Shown: positions 1 to 7,357 of the stretch, in pieces
Layout: each line of letters begins with the position of its first letter
Position numbering within the stretch: the first letter of the stretch is position 1
Assembly (NCBI GenBank): GCA_028819775.1
Contig: JAPPKV010000234.1
Coordinates: 1 to 10,247, forward strand
DNA: 10,247 nt
DNA from: Gammaproteobacteria bacterium
Lineage (GTDB): Bacteria > Pseudomonadota > Gammaproteobacteria > Pseudomonadales > Azotimanducaceae_A
Reading direction: 5' to 3'
Translations under genes and position numbers: made by a program
The notes under the pieces: generated by a model
Seen by the model: only the letters and a program-made list of their open reading frames with translations
What the model was told of the DNA's origin: nothing
Database searches by the model: none

Positions 1-2
1 CC

Positions 3-3000
3 ACGTTGATCGCCAAGGACTCGACGTGGCGCTACCTCGACGACGGCAGCGACCAAGGCACGGCTTGGCGGGAACCGGACTTCGACGACTCGTCTTGGTC
101 CAGCGGCCCGGCGCAGCTCGGATTCAACGAGGGCGACGAGGCGACGCTCATCACCGCCGGACACATCACCTACTACTTCCGCCACGAATTCTCGGCCACG
201 AACACCGCCTCGGTGGAGGCGCTGGCGATCGAGTTGCTGCGCGACGACGGCGCCGTGGTCTACCTCAATGGCACTGAGATCCACCGCTCCAACATGCCCG
301 ACGGCGACATCGACTACCAGACGAGGGCGAGCGCGGCCGTGGGCGGCGATGACGAGTCGACGTACTTCCTCGCCAAGGTCGCCGCGGCCGCCCTCCTGGA
401 CGGCGACAACGTGCTCGCGGTCGAGGTCCATCAAAGCTCGAGCACCAGTTCCGACGTCAGTTTCAATCTCGGACTCGACTCGGCGCTGGCCGATACCGAC
501 CTCGTCGCGACCGGGGCTACCTGGCGATACCTCGACGACGGCAGCGACCAGGGAACCGAATGGCGAGCGACCGGATTCGACGACTCGGCATGGTCCAGCG
601 GCCCGGCGGAACTGGGTTTCGGTGAAGACGACGAGGCCACTGCGATCGCCTCGGGGCACATCACCTATTACTTCAGGTACGCGTTCAGCGTCGATGACCC
701 CGACGCGGTCAGCGACTTGAGGCTGTATCTCAAGCGCGACGACGGTGCGGTGGTGTACCTGAACGGCAACGAGGCGGCGCGCGACAACCTGCCAGAGGGA
801 GAAATAACGTCCACCACCCTTGCGGACAATGCAGCCGACGACGGCAACAACTTCCACGAGTTCGCGATCGACGCAACCAACCTCATGGCAGGCGAAAACC
901 TGCTCGCGGTGGAGGTCCACCAAGTCAGCACGACGAGCTCGGACCTGAGTTTCGACCTGCGGCTGACGGACGTGGCGGAGGCGCCGGAGAGCGGGGTGGC
1001 CGCTGCGGGCGCAACCAACGTGCAGCGGTTCGTCGATTCCGTAACGGCGACGGACACCGTGGACACGGATGTCCAATTGACCAACGACCTACCGGCCAGC
1101 CTGGTTATCGATGCCGAGATCGAAGTCGTGTTCACCGCCACCGACGATTCGGGCAACGAGACGACCATGTCGGTCATGGTGCTGACGAAGATCGGCCCGG
1201 ATCTCACTGTGCCCGATGACATATCCGTGGTCTCACCGGACGGGGCCGCCGTGTCGAGCGATGTTCAGATCATTGCGGACTTCCTCGCCGCTGCCACCGC
1301 CTACGACCAGGACGGCAACGAACTAGACGTCACGCACGACGCAGGCGACACGTTCGATCTCGGCACGACCAGCGTGACCTTCTCGGCCACGGACGGCCTG
1401 GGTCGAACGGCCGAGGAAGCGGCGAGGGTCACGGTCGGCCTCGACGGCGACGACGACGGCATATTGGACGACGACGACAACTGCCCGGCGGTTTCCAACG
1501 CCGACCAGACCGATACCGATCTCGACGGCGAAGGAAACGATTGCGATACGGACGATGACGACGACGGCGTGCCGGACATGGCCGACGCCTACCCGCTGGA
1601 CCCGAACCGCAGCATCGAGGAGACCGACGCTGTCACCGAGGAACACCACGTGCTGATGTTCGCCGCGGCCGCCGACCCGACGCTCCAGGGCTTCGCGCGC
1701 GTCATCAACCACTCCGCAGTGGCCGGTACTGTCGAGATCGAGGCCATCGACGACCAGGGAGCGACGTTCGGCCCGGTGTCCTTGGAGATCGACGCCAATG
1801 CAACCGTCCATTTCAATTCCGACGACTTGGAGAACGGCAACTCGGCGAAGGGTCTGCCGACGGGCACGGGACCGGGCGGCGGCGACTGGCGGCTCGTGCT
1901 CTCGAGCGATCTCGACATCGAGGTGCTCGCCTATAGCCGAACGCCCGGCGACGGCTTCCTGACGTCGATGCACGATCTCGTCCCGGAAGGCGAGGACGGT
2001 CGACACCGCGTGGCCATTTTCAATCCCGGAAGCAACCTGAACCAGGTCAGCCGGCTGCGGCTGATCAACCCCGGCGATTCGACCGCCACGGTCACCATCA
2101 CGGGGATCGACGATACCGGCGCGTCGCCGGGCGGCGAGGCGCAGGTCTCCATACCCGCGAAGGGCTCGACGACTCTTGATGCCACCGAGTTGGAGTCCGT
2201 CGGGAACGACGACGGACTAGGCGATGGCGCCGGCAAATGGCAGTTGTTCGCGGATTCCGACACGCCGATCCAGGTCATGAACCTCATGGCCCTCGCCCAG
2301 ACCGGCCACCTCACGAACCTGTCGACGGCGCCGGCGATCATGGACGCGGCCGGGCACACCGTGCCAATGTTCCCGGCGGCTTCGGACGCCTCGGGCCGGC
2401 AGGGATTCGTCCGGGTCATCAACCACTCCCGAGAGGCGGGCGAGGTGTCGATAGACGCCTTCGACGACACGGATCGGGACTATCCGGTGTCGACGTTGAC
2501 GTTGGCCGCCAACGAGACGAAGCACTTCAACTCCAACGACCTGGAAATGGGCAACGAGGACAAGGGGCTGACCGATGGCACCGGCGCGGGCGAGGGAGAC
2601 TGGCGGCTCGTGCTCGCAAGCGATCTGGACATCGAGGTGCTCGCGTATATCCGCACCACGACGGACGGTTTCCTCACGGCGATGCACGACACTGTGCCGC
2701 TTCAGGACAACCGGCACCGCGTGCCAACGTTCAATCCGGGTTCGAATGCGAACCAGGTGAGCCAGCTGCGGCTCGTAAACGCCGGCGACGCGGCGGCACA
2801 GGTCACGATCCGGGGTATCGACGACTTAGGTGAACGGTCGGCGGGCACCGTCACCGTTAGCGTCGCACCCGGAACGTCCGAGACCCTGACGGCGCAGCAA
2901 TTGGAAGCGGACGGACTCGGAGATGGAGCCGGCAAGTGGCAGTTGATCGTCGAATCCGATCAGCCGGTCATCGTGATGAGCCTGTTGTCGAGCCCCACGG

Positions 3001-3038
3001 GACACCTGACGAACCTGTCCACGGCACCGGGGCGGTGA
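3..3038 (+). CDS. Large modular secreted protein: duplicated jelly-roll, HYR-like, TSP3 and A/B modules (5'-partial)
   Basis: The frame is open to the left edge, so this is the C-terminal ~1010 residues of a longer protein. The TTG at 6 is unlikely to be the start: homology between the two N-terminal domain copies begins at that very codon. Counting that codon as residue 1, the order is two jelly-roll-like domains (1-160 and 166-323, each with WRYLDDGSDQGT, GHITYYFR and RDDGAVVYLNG), then HYR-like beta segments (about 335-476, with VVFTATDDSGN and VTFSATDGLG). Next is a thrombospondin type 3 Asp-rich stretch (479-534), and last four related ~110-residue modules (546-1008). The composition is very acidic and Cys-poor (two Cys, in the TSP3 stretch), typical of secreted or surface proteins. 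No catalytic domain, membrane anchor or C-terminal sorting signal is visible. Any enzymatic part and the signal peptide would lie upstream. It may be an adhesin or the C-terminal half of an extracellular hydrolase; function is unknown. The stop is TGA. Confidence 0.85.
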   Translation, partial: TLIAKDSTWRYLDDGSDQGTAWREPDFDDSSWSSGPAQLGFNEGDEATLITAGHITYYFRHEFSATNTASVEALAIELLRDDGAVVYLNGTEIHRSNMPDGDIDYQTRASAAVGGDDESTYFLAKVAAAALLDGDNVLAVEVHQSSSTSSDVSFNLGLDSALADTDLVATGATWRYLDDGSDQGTEWRATGFDDSAWSSGPAELGFGEDDEATAIASGHITYYFRYAFSVDDPDAVSDLRLYLKRDDGAVVYLNGNEAARDNLPEGEITSTTLADNAADDGNNFHEFAIDATNLMAGENLLAVEVHQVSTTSSDLSFDLRLTDVAEAPESGVAAAGATNVQRFVDSVTATDTVDTDVQLTNDLPASLVIDAEIEVVFTATDDSGNETTMSVMVLTKIGPDLTVPDDISVVSPDGAAVSSDVQIIADFLAAATAYDQDGNELDVTHDAGDTFDLGTTSVTFSATDGLGRTAEEAARVTVGLDGDDDGILDDDDNCPAVSNADQTDTDLDGEGNDCDTDDDDDGVPDMADAYPLDPNRSIEETDAVTEEHHVLMFAAAADPTLQGFARVINHSAVAGTVEIEAIDDQGATFGPVSLEIDANATVHFNSDDLENGNSAKGLPTGTGPGGGDWRLVLSSDLDIEVLAYSRTPGDGFLTSMHDLVPEGEDGRHRVAIFNPGSNLNQVSRLRLINPGDSTATVTITGIDDTGASPGGEAQVSIPAKGSTTLDATELESVGNDDGLGDGAGKWQLFADSDTPIQVMNLMALAQTGHLTNLSTAPAIMDAAGHTVPMFPAASDASGRQGFVRVINHSREAGEVSIDAFDDTDRDYPVSTLTLAANETKHFNSNDLEMGNEDKGLTDGTGAGEGDWRLVLASDLDIEVLAYIRTTTDGFLTAMHDTVPLQDNRHRVPTFNPGSNANQVSQLRLVNAGDAAAQVTIRGIDDLGERSAGTVTVSVAPGTSETLTAQQLEADGLGDGAGKWQLIVESDQPVIVMSLLSSPTGHLTNLSTAPGR
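6..974 (+). repeat. Two tandem copies of a ~160-residue jelly-roll-like domain
   Basis: Residues 1-160 and 166-323 of the partial protein align along their full length. In the first ~56 residues about four in five positions are identical by eye (WRYLDDGSDQGT, WSSGPA, DEAT, GHITYYFR). Later blocks match as RDDGAVVYLNG, LLAVEVHQ or NVLAVEVHQ, and VSFNL or LSFDL. The pattern of a Trp-rich start followed by DDGAVVYLNG resembles the galactose-binding-like beta-sandwich that precedes phosphoesterase or lamin-tail domains in environmental bacteria. That family assignment is from memory of the motif, not a search. Ligand binding is inferred. Confidence 0.7.
1440..1607 (+). other. Thrombospondin type 3 calcium-binding stretch within the modular protein
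   Basis: Residues 479-534 contain the D-x-D-x-D-G-x-x-D pattern several times (DGDDDGILDDDDNCP, TDTDLDGEGNDCD, TDDDDDGVPDMADAYPLDP). Two Cys residues sit in the usual NCP and NDCD positions. Such repeats bind Ca2+ and form stiff linkers in secreted proteins. Here the stretch separates the N-terminal beta domains from the C-terminal A/B modules. Confidence 0.85.
1641..3029 (+). repeat. Four-copy A-B-A-B array of a ~110-residue unnamed module
   Basis: The units lie at residues 546-661 (A1), 665-776 (B1), 782-898 (A2) and 902-1008 (B2). A units share GFARVINHS or GFVRVINHS, HFNS(D/N)DLE, GDWRLVL, SDLDIEVLAY, DGFLT and MHD. B units share HRV, FNPGSN, NQVS, LRL, GLGDGAGKWQL and GHLTNLSTAP. A and B are themselves homologous: R-x-INHS against RLINPG, IDDQG against IDDTG, GDWRL against GKWQL, and DGFLTSMHD against TGHLTNLST. 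The copies differ at many silent sites, so the duplication is not recent, although parts of A1 and A2 are still very close at DNA level. The predicted strands (VTITGIDD, VEIEAIDD) suggest an Ig-like beta-sandwich. I know no formal family name for it. Confidence 0.8.
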
Positions 3039-3086
3039 TCGACGGCTATGGAGACCCGCGACGATATCGAGTAGGGTGAGGCTGTC

Positions 3087-3128
3087 GATCGCGGGCACAC
3101 CGATCGCGTGTCGGTCGTGTCCGCGATC
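3087..3128 (+). terminator. Strong intergenic hairpin, possible terminator or mRNA-processing stem
   Basis: The left arm (3087-3103) starts GATCGCGG and ends ACCGA. The right arm (3111-3128) starts TCGGT and ends CCGCGATC. They give 17 pairs with one G-T wobble (3095/3120) and one bulged C (3116), closing a 7-base loop TCGCGTG. It lies between the stop of the modular protein (3038) and the DUF1552 start (3159). No T-run follows the right arm, so it is not a classical intrinsic terminator. It could stabilise the 3' end of the upstream mRNA or act in the 5' leader of the DUF1552 mRNA. Confidence 0.6.
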
Positions 3129-3158
3129 CAGCGACGAGGCGGCCATGGGGTGCCCCAA

Positions 3159-4487
3159 ATGTACGTTACCGGCAAGGCAATCGACCGACGTACATTCCTG
3201 AAGGGTGCGGGAGCGACCGTGTCCCTGCCGTTCCTCGGGGCCATGGTTCCCGCCATGAAGGCATCTGCCGCGAGCCGGCCTACCCCGCGGATGGGTTTCT
3301 TCTACGTCCCCAACGGTATCCACCCGCCGAGTTTCCACCCCGCCGGCGAAGGCGGCAGCGGCTACAAGTTCACTCCTGTTCTCGAACCGCTTGCCCCGAT
3401 CCGCGAACACGTCACGGTCGTGACGGGGTTGAGCAACATCGCCACGGCACGGGGTGGAGGCGGCCATTCGAGTGCTCATTCGGGCTGGCTGAACGGCGCG
3501 CCATCCAAGCAGACCGAGGGCTCCGACATCCGGGCCGGCAAGACCCTGGACCAGTATGCAGCCGATCACCTCGGCCGGGACACCATACTCCGCTCCCTGG
3601 AACTGACCACCGAAGACAGCATCGTCGCGGGTTTGTGCGAACTCGGCTATAGCTGCGTGTACCGCAACTCGACGTCGTGGCTTACGCCCACCACACCCCT
3701 ACCCCACGAGAACAACCCACGCGCGGTCTTCGAACGTTTGTTCGGCACAGAGGCGACGCCGGAAGCACGAGCCCGGGAACTCGCCAACGACCGCAGCATC
3801 CTGGATTCCGTCGCCGAGGAGATGACGCGGCTCGAGCGCCGGCTCGGCATTGGCGACCAGCGGACCGTGAGCGACTACATGGGCGCCATCCGCGACGTCG
3901 AGGCACGGATTGAGAAGATCGAGAAGAGCCAGAAGCACGCGGTCGGGGCGGGCTACGAGCGGCCCGCCGGTATTCCCGCGGACTTCAGGGACCACATCCG
4001 GATCCTGTTCGACCTGCTCGTGCTCGCCTACCGAGGCGATATCACCCGGGTAAGCTGCACGCAGATCGGGCGGGAGAACGGCAACCGCAGCTATCCCTGG
4101 GTCGGTGTCAACAGTGGCCACCATGGCATCACCCATCACGGCAACGACCCCGTGAAGATCCAGCAGCAGGTGACGATCGACACCTACCACATGACCCTTT
4201 TCAAGGACTTCGTCGAGACGTTGCGCGACACCCCGGACGGCGATGGATCCCTCCTCGACCAATCGCTCTTGATGTACGGCTGCGGGCTGGGCGACGGCAA
4301 TACGCACAGTTTCAGCAACCTTCCCGTGGTGATTGCCGGCGGCGCCAACGGCAATCACAAGGGCGGTCGGCACCTTGTCTACCCGATGGATACGCCGCTC
4401 ATGAACGCCGGGGTCACGCTGCTCGACAAGGTCGGCGTCCACGTCGACAAGATCGGCGACAGTACCGGGCGCCTGGCCCTCCTGTAA
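3159..4487 (+). CDS. DUF1552 family protein, Tat-exported
   Basis: A 442-residue exported protein of the DUF1552 family, whose biochemical role is unknown; the fold is thought to be related to DUF1501 and alkaline-phosphatase-like proteins. The ATG at 3159 is preferred over a GTG at 3108. It gives a compact N-terminus with a Tat-like signal (DRRTFLKGAGA, residues 9-19), a hydrophobic stretch and a possible cleavage after ASA near 37, and it leaves the 3087-3128 hairpin outside the gene. GGGG 8 bases upstream could serve as a weak ribosome site. Family landmarks are MGFFYVPNGIHPP (45-57), GGHSSAHSGWLNG (101-113), SGHHGITHHGND (319-330) and LGDGNTHSFSNLPVVIAGG (377-395). The many His and Asp residues in these blocks suggest a metal site, which is inferred. 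A Cys pair at 160 and 166 may form a disulfide. The ankyrin gene starts 11 bases downstream. The DUF1592/DUF1588-type cytochrome usually found upstream is absent here. Confidence 0.9.
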   Translation: MYVTGKAIDRRTFLKGAGATVSLPFLGAMVPAMKASAASRPTPRMGFFYVPNGIHPPSFHPAGEGGSGYKFTPVLEPLAPIREHVTVVTGLSNIATARGGGGHSSAHSGWLNGAPSKQTEGSDIRAGKTLDQYAADHLGRDTILRSLELTTEDSIVAGLCELGYSCVYRNSTSWLTPTTPLPHENNPRAVFERLFGTEATPEARARELANDRSILDSVAEEMTRLERRLGIGDQRTVSDYMGAIRDVEARIEKIEKSQKHAVGAGYERPAGIPADFRDHIRILFDLLVLAYRGDITRVSCTQIGRENGNRSYPWVGVNSGHHGITHHGNDPVKIQQQVTIDTYHMTLFKDFVETLRDTPDGDGSLLDQSLLMYGCGLGDGNTHSFSNLPVVIAGGANGNHKGGRHLVYPMDTPLMNAGVTLLDKVGVHVDKIGDSTGRLALL

Positions 4488-4498
4488 CGACCCGTGAG

Positions 4499-6088
4499 AT
4501 GACGCTTCCGAGAAGGACCGCGGCGGCGCTCTTCGCGGGAGCGCTCCTCGCGGGCACCGCCGCCGGTTCCGCGCCACCTTTGGTCGAGGCCGCCAAGGTG
4601 GGCGACCTGGACCACGTTCAATCCCTGCTCGAGGCCGACCCCGGCGCCGTCAACCAGCCCGGTCCCGACGGTTCCACAGCCTTGCACTGGGCGGTCAACC
4701 AAGACCATCTGGCCATGGTTGAAGCGCTGCTCGGCGCAGACGCCGACGCCCAGGTGCGAAACCGCTACGGCTTCCCGCCGATCGCGCTGGCCGCGATGAA
4801 CGGCAATGCCGACGTCTTGACCCTCCTGATCCATGCCGGTGCCGATCCCCGGGCGAGGGTGCCGGGCGGCGAGTCGGCGATCATGACCGCAGCCCGAACC
4901 GGCGATCCCGGTGCGATCCGCGTACTGCTTGCCGCCGGCGCCGATCCCAAAGCGCCCAACGAGGCCGGCCAGACCGCGTTGATGTGGGCCGCTGCGGCGA
5001 ACAACCCGGACGCGATCACGGCGCTCGTCGACGGCGGCGCCGACCTCGCGGCCAAGACGCCCAAAGGCCTCGACGCGCTGCTGTTTGCCGCGCGTGCCGG
5101 TCGCCGGGCCGCCACCGAGGCTTTGCTCGACGCAGGCGCGGATATCGGTTCCACCATGGCCACGGGCGAGAGCGCCCTGGAAGCAGCGCTGGTCAACACG
5201 CATTGGGATATCGCGGATCTGCTGCTCGATCGCGGTGCAGATCCGAACCAGGCCGATGCCGGCTACACGGCCCTGCACCGGGTCACGGTGCAACGCCAGA
5301 TCATCCGCGGCGTGGTGGCGAGCGAAGAGGCGGCGATACCCATCGGATCCCTCGACATCATCTTGGACCTGATCCGCAAGATGATCGCCAACGGCATGGA
5401 CGTGAATGCCCGGATGGCCAAGGATCGGCTCAAGGAACAGCGCTTCGTGAACATGCGCGACGTGCTGTTCCGCGTCGGGGCCACGGCATTCCTGCTGGCG
5501 GCGAAGGAAGCCGACCTCGAACTGATGGAGTTGCTGCTCGAAGCGGGCAGCGACCCGACGATCCCGACCTTCGATGGCACCACGCCGGCGATGGTTGCGG
5601 CCGGACTCTATAGCGACACCGGCAACTACGGACGTTTTGTCCAACGCGGCTGGGCCGGCCATGTTCTCGATGCGACCGAGATGTGCCTCGACCTCGGCAA
5701 CGACGTCAACGCGGTCAACGACGTGGGTGATACGGCCCTGCACGGCGCGGCCTACCGCGGCGCATTGGATGTTGCGCAACTGCTGGTCCGACGCGGCGCC
5801 AAGTTGGACGCCGTGGACACCCGTGGACTGACGCCGCTCTCGGTGGCGACGGGCGTCTTCTACAAGATGGGCGTTTCGCAGAAACCGCACATCGCCAGGT
5901 TCCTACGCTCGCTCATGGAAGTGCGCGGTCTGTCCACCGAGGTGCTGCCGCCCGATATGGACGAACGCTGCCTGTATTGCTATCTGACGCAATACGCGCA
6001 GTTCGAAGCCGCCAAGAAGTACGCTCAGGAACTCGAGGAACGCTTTGCCAAGGAGCAGGAGAGCCAGGCGGTCGCGGTGAATCGTTGA
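4499..6088 (+). CDS. Exported ankyrin-repeat protein, partner of the DUF1552 protein
   Basis: A 529-residue protein with a Sec-type signal peptide (MTLPRR, a hydrophobic core at 8-22, likely cleavage near AGSA, 22-25), so it probably acts in the periplasm. About twelve ankyrin repeats can be traced, starting near residues 27, 56, 89, 122, 155, 188, 221, 254, 326, 358, 408 and 441. Typical cores include TALHWAV, ALMWAA, TALHGAAYRG and GADP. The repeat starting at 254 is broken by a long insert (about 266-306) and the one at 358 by another (369-390). The C-terminal tail (476-529) has a CLYC pair (491-494) and a charged helix rich in Glu, Lys and Ala, possibly a coiled coil. Ankyrin stacks bind proteins, so a scaffold role for the DUF1552 product is plausible but inferred. 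The start lies 11 bases after the DUF1552 stop with only a weak GTGAG in front, suggesting co-translation. Proteins of this shape commonly sit beside DUF1552/DUF1592 genes. Confidence 0.9.
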   Translation: MTLPRRTAAALFAGALLAGTAAGSAPPLVEAAKVGDLDHVQSLLEADPGAVNQPGPDGSTALHWAVNQDHLAMVEALLGADADAQVRNRYGFPPIALAAMNGNADVLTLLIHAGADPRARVPGGESAIMTAARTGDPGAIRVLLAAGADPKAPNEAGQTALMWAAAANNPDAITALVDGGADLAAKTPKGLDALLFAARAGRRAATEALLDAGADIGSTMATGESALEAALVNTHWDIADLLLDRGADPNQADAGYTALHRVTVQRQIIRGVVASEEAAIPIGSLDIILDLIRKMIANGMDVNARMAKDRLKEQRFVNMRDVLFRVGATAFLLAAKEADLELMELLLEAGSDPTIPTFDGTTPAMVAAGLYSDTGNYGRFVQRGWAGHVLDATEMCLDLGNDVNAVNDVGDTALHGAAYRGALDVAQLLVRRGAKLDAVDTRGLTPLSVATGVFYKMGVSQKPHIARFLRSLMEVRGLSTEVLPPDMDERCLYCYLTQYAQFEAAKKYAQELEERFAKEQESQAVAVNR

Positions 6089-6095
6089 GCTTCGG

Positions 6096-6112
6096 GCCGC
6101 CGCGAGGGTGGC
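6096..6112. terminator. Weak hairpin between convergent genes
   Basis: GCCGCC (6096-6101) can pair with GGTGGC (6107-6112), with one G-T wobble, around a 5-base loop. It lies in the 48-base gap between the convergent ankyrin gene and aroC. There is no T-run on either side, so a terminator role is only possible. Nothing else is visible in the gap. Confidence 0.2.
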
Positions 6113-6136
6113 ACCTACGTCGGCGTCGCTACAGTG

Positions 6137-7210
6137 CTAGCCACGGTCCACGTCGGCGTTCTGTCCCCGGTCGCGCAGCAGGTGGTCCATGAGAACCAGC
6201 GCCACGACGGCCTCCGCGATGGGGGTCGCCCGGATACCTACGCAGGGATCGTGGCGTCCGGTGGTGACCACATCCACTTCGTCACCGTGGACATCGATGC
6301 CTCGACCCGGCTTGGTGATGCTCGACGTTGGCTTTAGGGCGATGCTGGCGACGATGTCCTGACCGGACGATATCCCGCCGAGCACGCCACCTGCGTCGTT
6401 CGACAGGAAACCGCCGGCATCGCGTTCGTCGCGGTGTTCGCTGCCGCGCTGGCGGACGGAATCGAATCCCGACCCGAACTCCACGCCCTTGACGGCGTTG
6501 ATGCCCACCAGTGCCTTGGCGAGATCCGCATCGAGCTTGCCGAACACCGGCTCGCCTAAACCCACGGGAACGCCTCTGGCGACCACGGTGACCTTTGCGC
6601 CGATCGAGTCGCCATCCCGGCGCAGAGCATCGATGAGCGCCGCGATGTCGTCGACGGCGCCCGGGTCCGGGCAGAAGAACGGGTTGTCCCCCACGGCATC
6701 GAGATCGACCACGTCGAGAACGATGTCGCCGATATGGGCCAGGTAGCCGTGGATCGTGGTTCCGGCATGCTGCGCCAGGTATTTGCGCGCGATGGCGCCG
6801 GCGGCCACCCACATGGCTGTCTCCCGGGCCGAGGCCCGTCCGCCGCCCCGGTAGTCGCGCTGACCGAATTTCGCGTGGTAGGTGTAGTCGGCGTGGGCCG
6901 GCCGGAACTGATCCTTGATCTTGCTGTAGTCCCGCGACCGCTTGTCGACGTTCTCGATGGCAAGCCCGATGGGCGTGCCCGTCGTGACGCCCTCGAAGAC
7001 TCCCGAGAGGATCCGCACCTGGTCCGGCTCCCGACGCTGGCTGGTGTACTTCGAATGGCCGGGACGGCGCCGGTCGAGGTCGCGTTGCAGATCGTCCTCG
7101 CTCAATGGTAGGCCGGGTGGGCACCCGTCCACGACGGCGCCCAAGGCGACACCGTGGCTCTCGCCGAACGTGGTGAGGGTAAAGGCCTGTCCGAGAGTGT
7201 TCCCCGCCAT
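6137..7210 (-). CDS. aroC: Chorismate synthase
   Basis: A complete 357-residue AroC. It converts 5-enolpyruvylshikimate-3-phosphate to chorismate, the last shikimate step before aromatic amino acids, folate and quinones, using reduced FMN in the cytosol. Visible landmarks are FGESHG (15-20, with catalytic His19), the [14 protein letters not shown] block (51-64), [10 protein letters not shown] (103-112, with catalytic His106), [10 protein letters not shown] (122-131), GSGF(D)[11 protein letters not shown] near 246-261, KPTSSI (293-298) and [17 protein letters not shown] (318-334). Length is normal for the bifunctional-free bacterial form. The ATG gives the expected N-terminus ([10 protein letters not shown]). 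No good Shine-Dalgarno is seen: the bases directly upstream belong to a 21-base repeat array, in which a GAGA lies 12 bases from the start. prmB lies upstream in the same direction, as in E. coli, but with a 147-base leader between them. Confidence 0.98.
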   Translation of the reverse strand: MAGNTLGQAFTLTTFGESHGVALGAVVDGCPPGLPLSEDDLQRDLDRRRPGHSKYTSQRREPDQVRILSGVFEGVTTGTPIGLAIENVDKRSRDYSKIKDQFRPAHADYTYHAKFGQRDYRGGGRASARETAMWVAAGAIARKYLAQHAGTTIHGYLAHIGDIVLDVVDLDAVGDNPFFCPDPGAVDDIAALIDALRRDGDSIGAKVTVVARGVPVGLGEPVFGKLDADLAKALVGINAVKGVEFGSGFDSVRQRGSEHRDERDAGGFLSNDAGGVLGGISSGQDIVASIALKPTSSITKPGRGIDVHGDEVDVVTTGRHDPCVGIRATPIAEAVVALVLMDHLLRDRGQNADVDRG

Positions 7211-7216
7211 CGGGTT

Positions 7217-7279
7217 AGCGCGTCTCGCGAGTACCCGAGCGCGTCTCGTGGGTACCCGAGCGCGTCTCGCGAGTACACG
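7217..7279. repeat. Three tandem 21-base repeats in the aroC leader
   Basis: Units are 7217-7237, 7238-7258 and 7259-7279, each starting AGCGCGTCTCG. Unit 2 differs from unit 1 at two bases and unit 3 at one. Units 1 and 3 hold the palindrome CTCGCGAG (7224-7231, 7266-7273); unit 2 holds GGGTACCC (7250-7257). Across the unit 1/2 junction GTACCC (7231-7236) plus GAG can pair with CTC plus GGGTAC (7250-7255), giving 9 pairs with a two-base bulge. The array ends 6 bases upstream of the aroC ATG, so it lies in the leader RNA or promoter-proximal DNA of aroC. Confidence 0.85.
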
Positions 7280-7317
7280 AGCCGTTCAAGAGCAATTCGA
7301 TGCCCTGTGCCAAATTC

Positions 7318-7345
7318 AATCTACGTGTCAACGTCAATGCCGCAA
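7318..7345 (-). promoter_or_regulatory. Possible sigma70-type promoter for aroC
   Basis: On the minus strand TTGCGG (7345-7340) and TAGATT (7323-7318) are separated by 16 bases. Each matches the consensus only partly. A closely spaced TTGACG-TTGACA pair (7337-7326) lies inside the spacer, without a good -10 at normal distance from it. The segment is locally AT-richer than its surroundings and lies just after the prmB stop. This would give aroC its own transcript with a ~110-base leader containing the repeats. Confidence 0.25.
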
Positions 7346-7357
7346 ATGGAGTCTAGC

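Noticed and set aside
6..8. TTG as the start of the modular protein
   Set aside because: The frame is open to the left edge, and the alignment with the second domain copy starts at this codon, so it is an internal leucine.
1323..2006. Minus-strand open frame rich in Val, Arg and His opposite the TSP3 region
   Set aside because: It mirrors the GAC/GAT-rich Asp codons of the real gene and shows no domain features.
3108..3158. GTG start for the DUF1552 gene, adding 17 residues
   Set aside because: The added residues precede the Tat signal without purpose, and the GTG lies in the loop of the strong 3087-3128 hairpin. The ATG at 3159 gives a typical family N-terminus.
4379..5890. 503-codon open frame on the minus strand across the ankyrin gene
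   Set aside because: It is antisense to a clear ankyrin protein. Its translation is rich in Arg, Gly, His and Gln without recognisable motifs, as expected from GC-rich codon use.
7217..7279. CRISPR array
   Set aside because: The repeats are directly abutting with no spacers, only three in number, and no cas genes are present.
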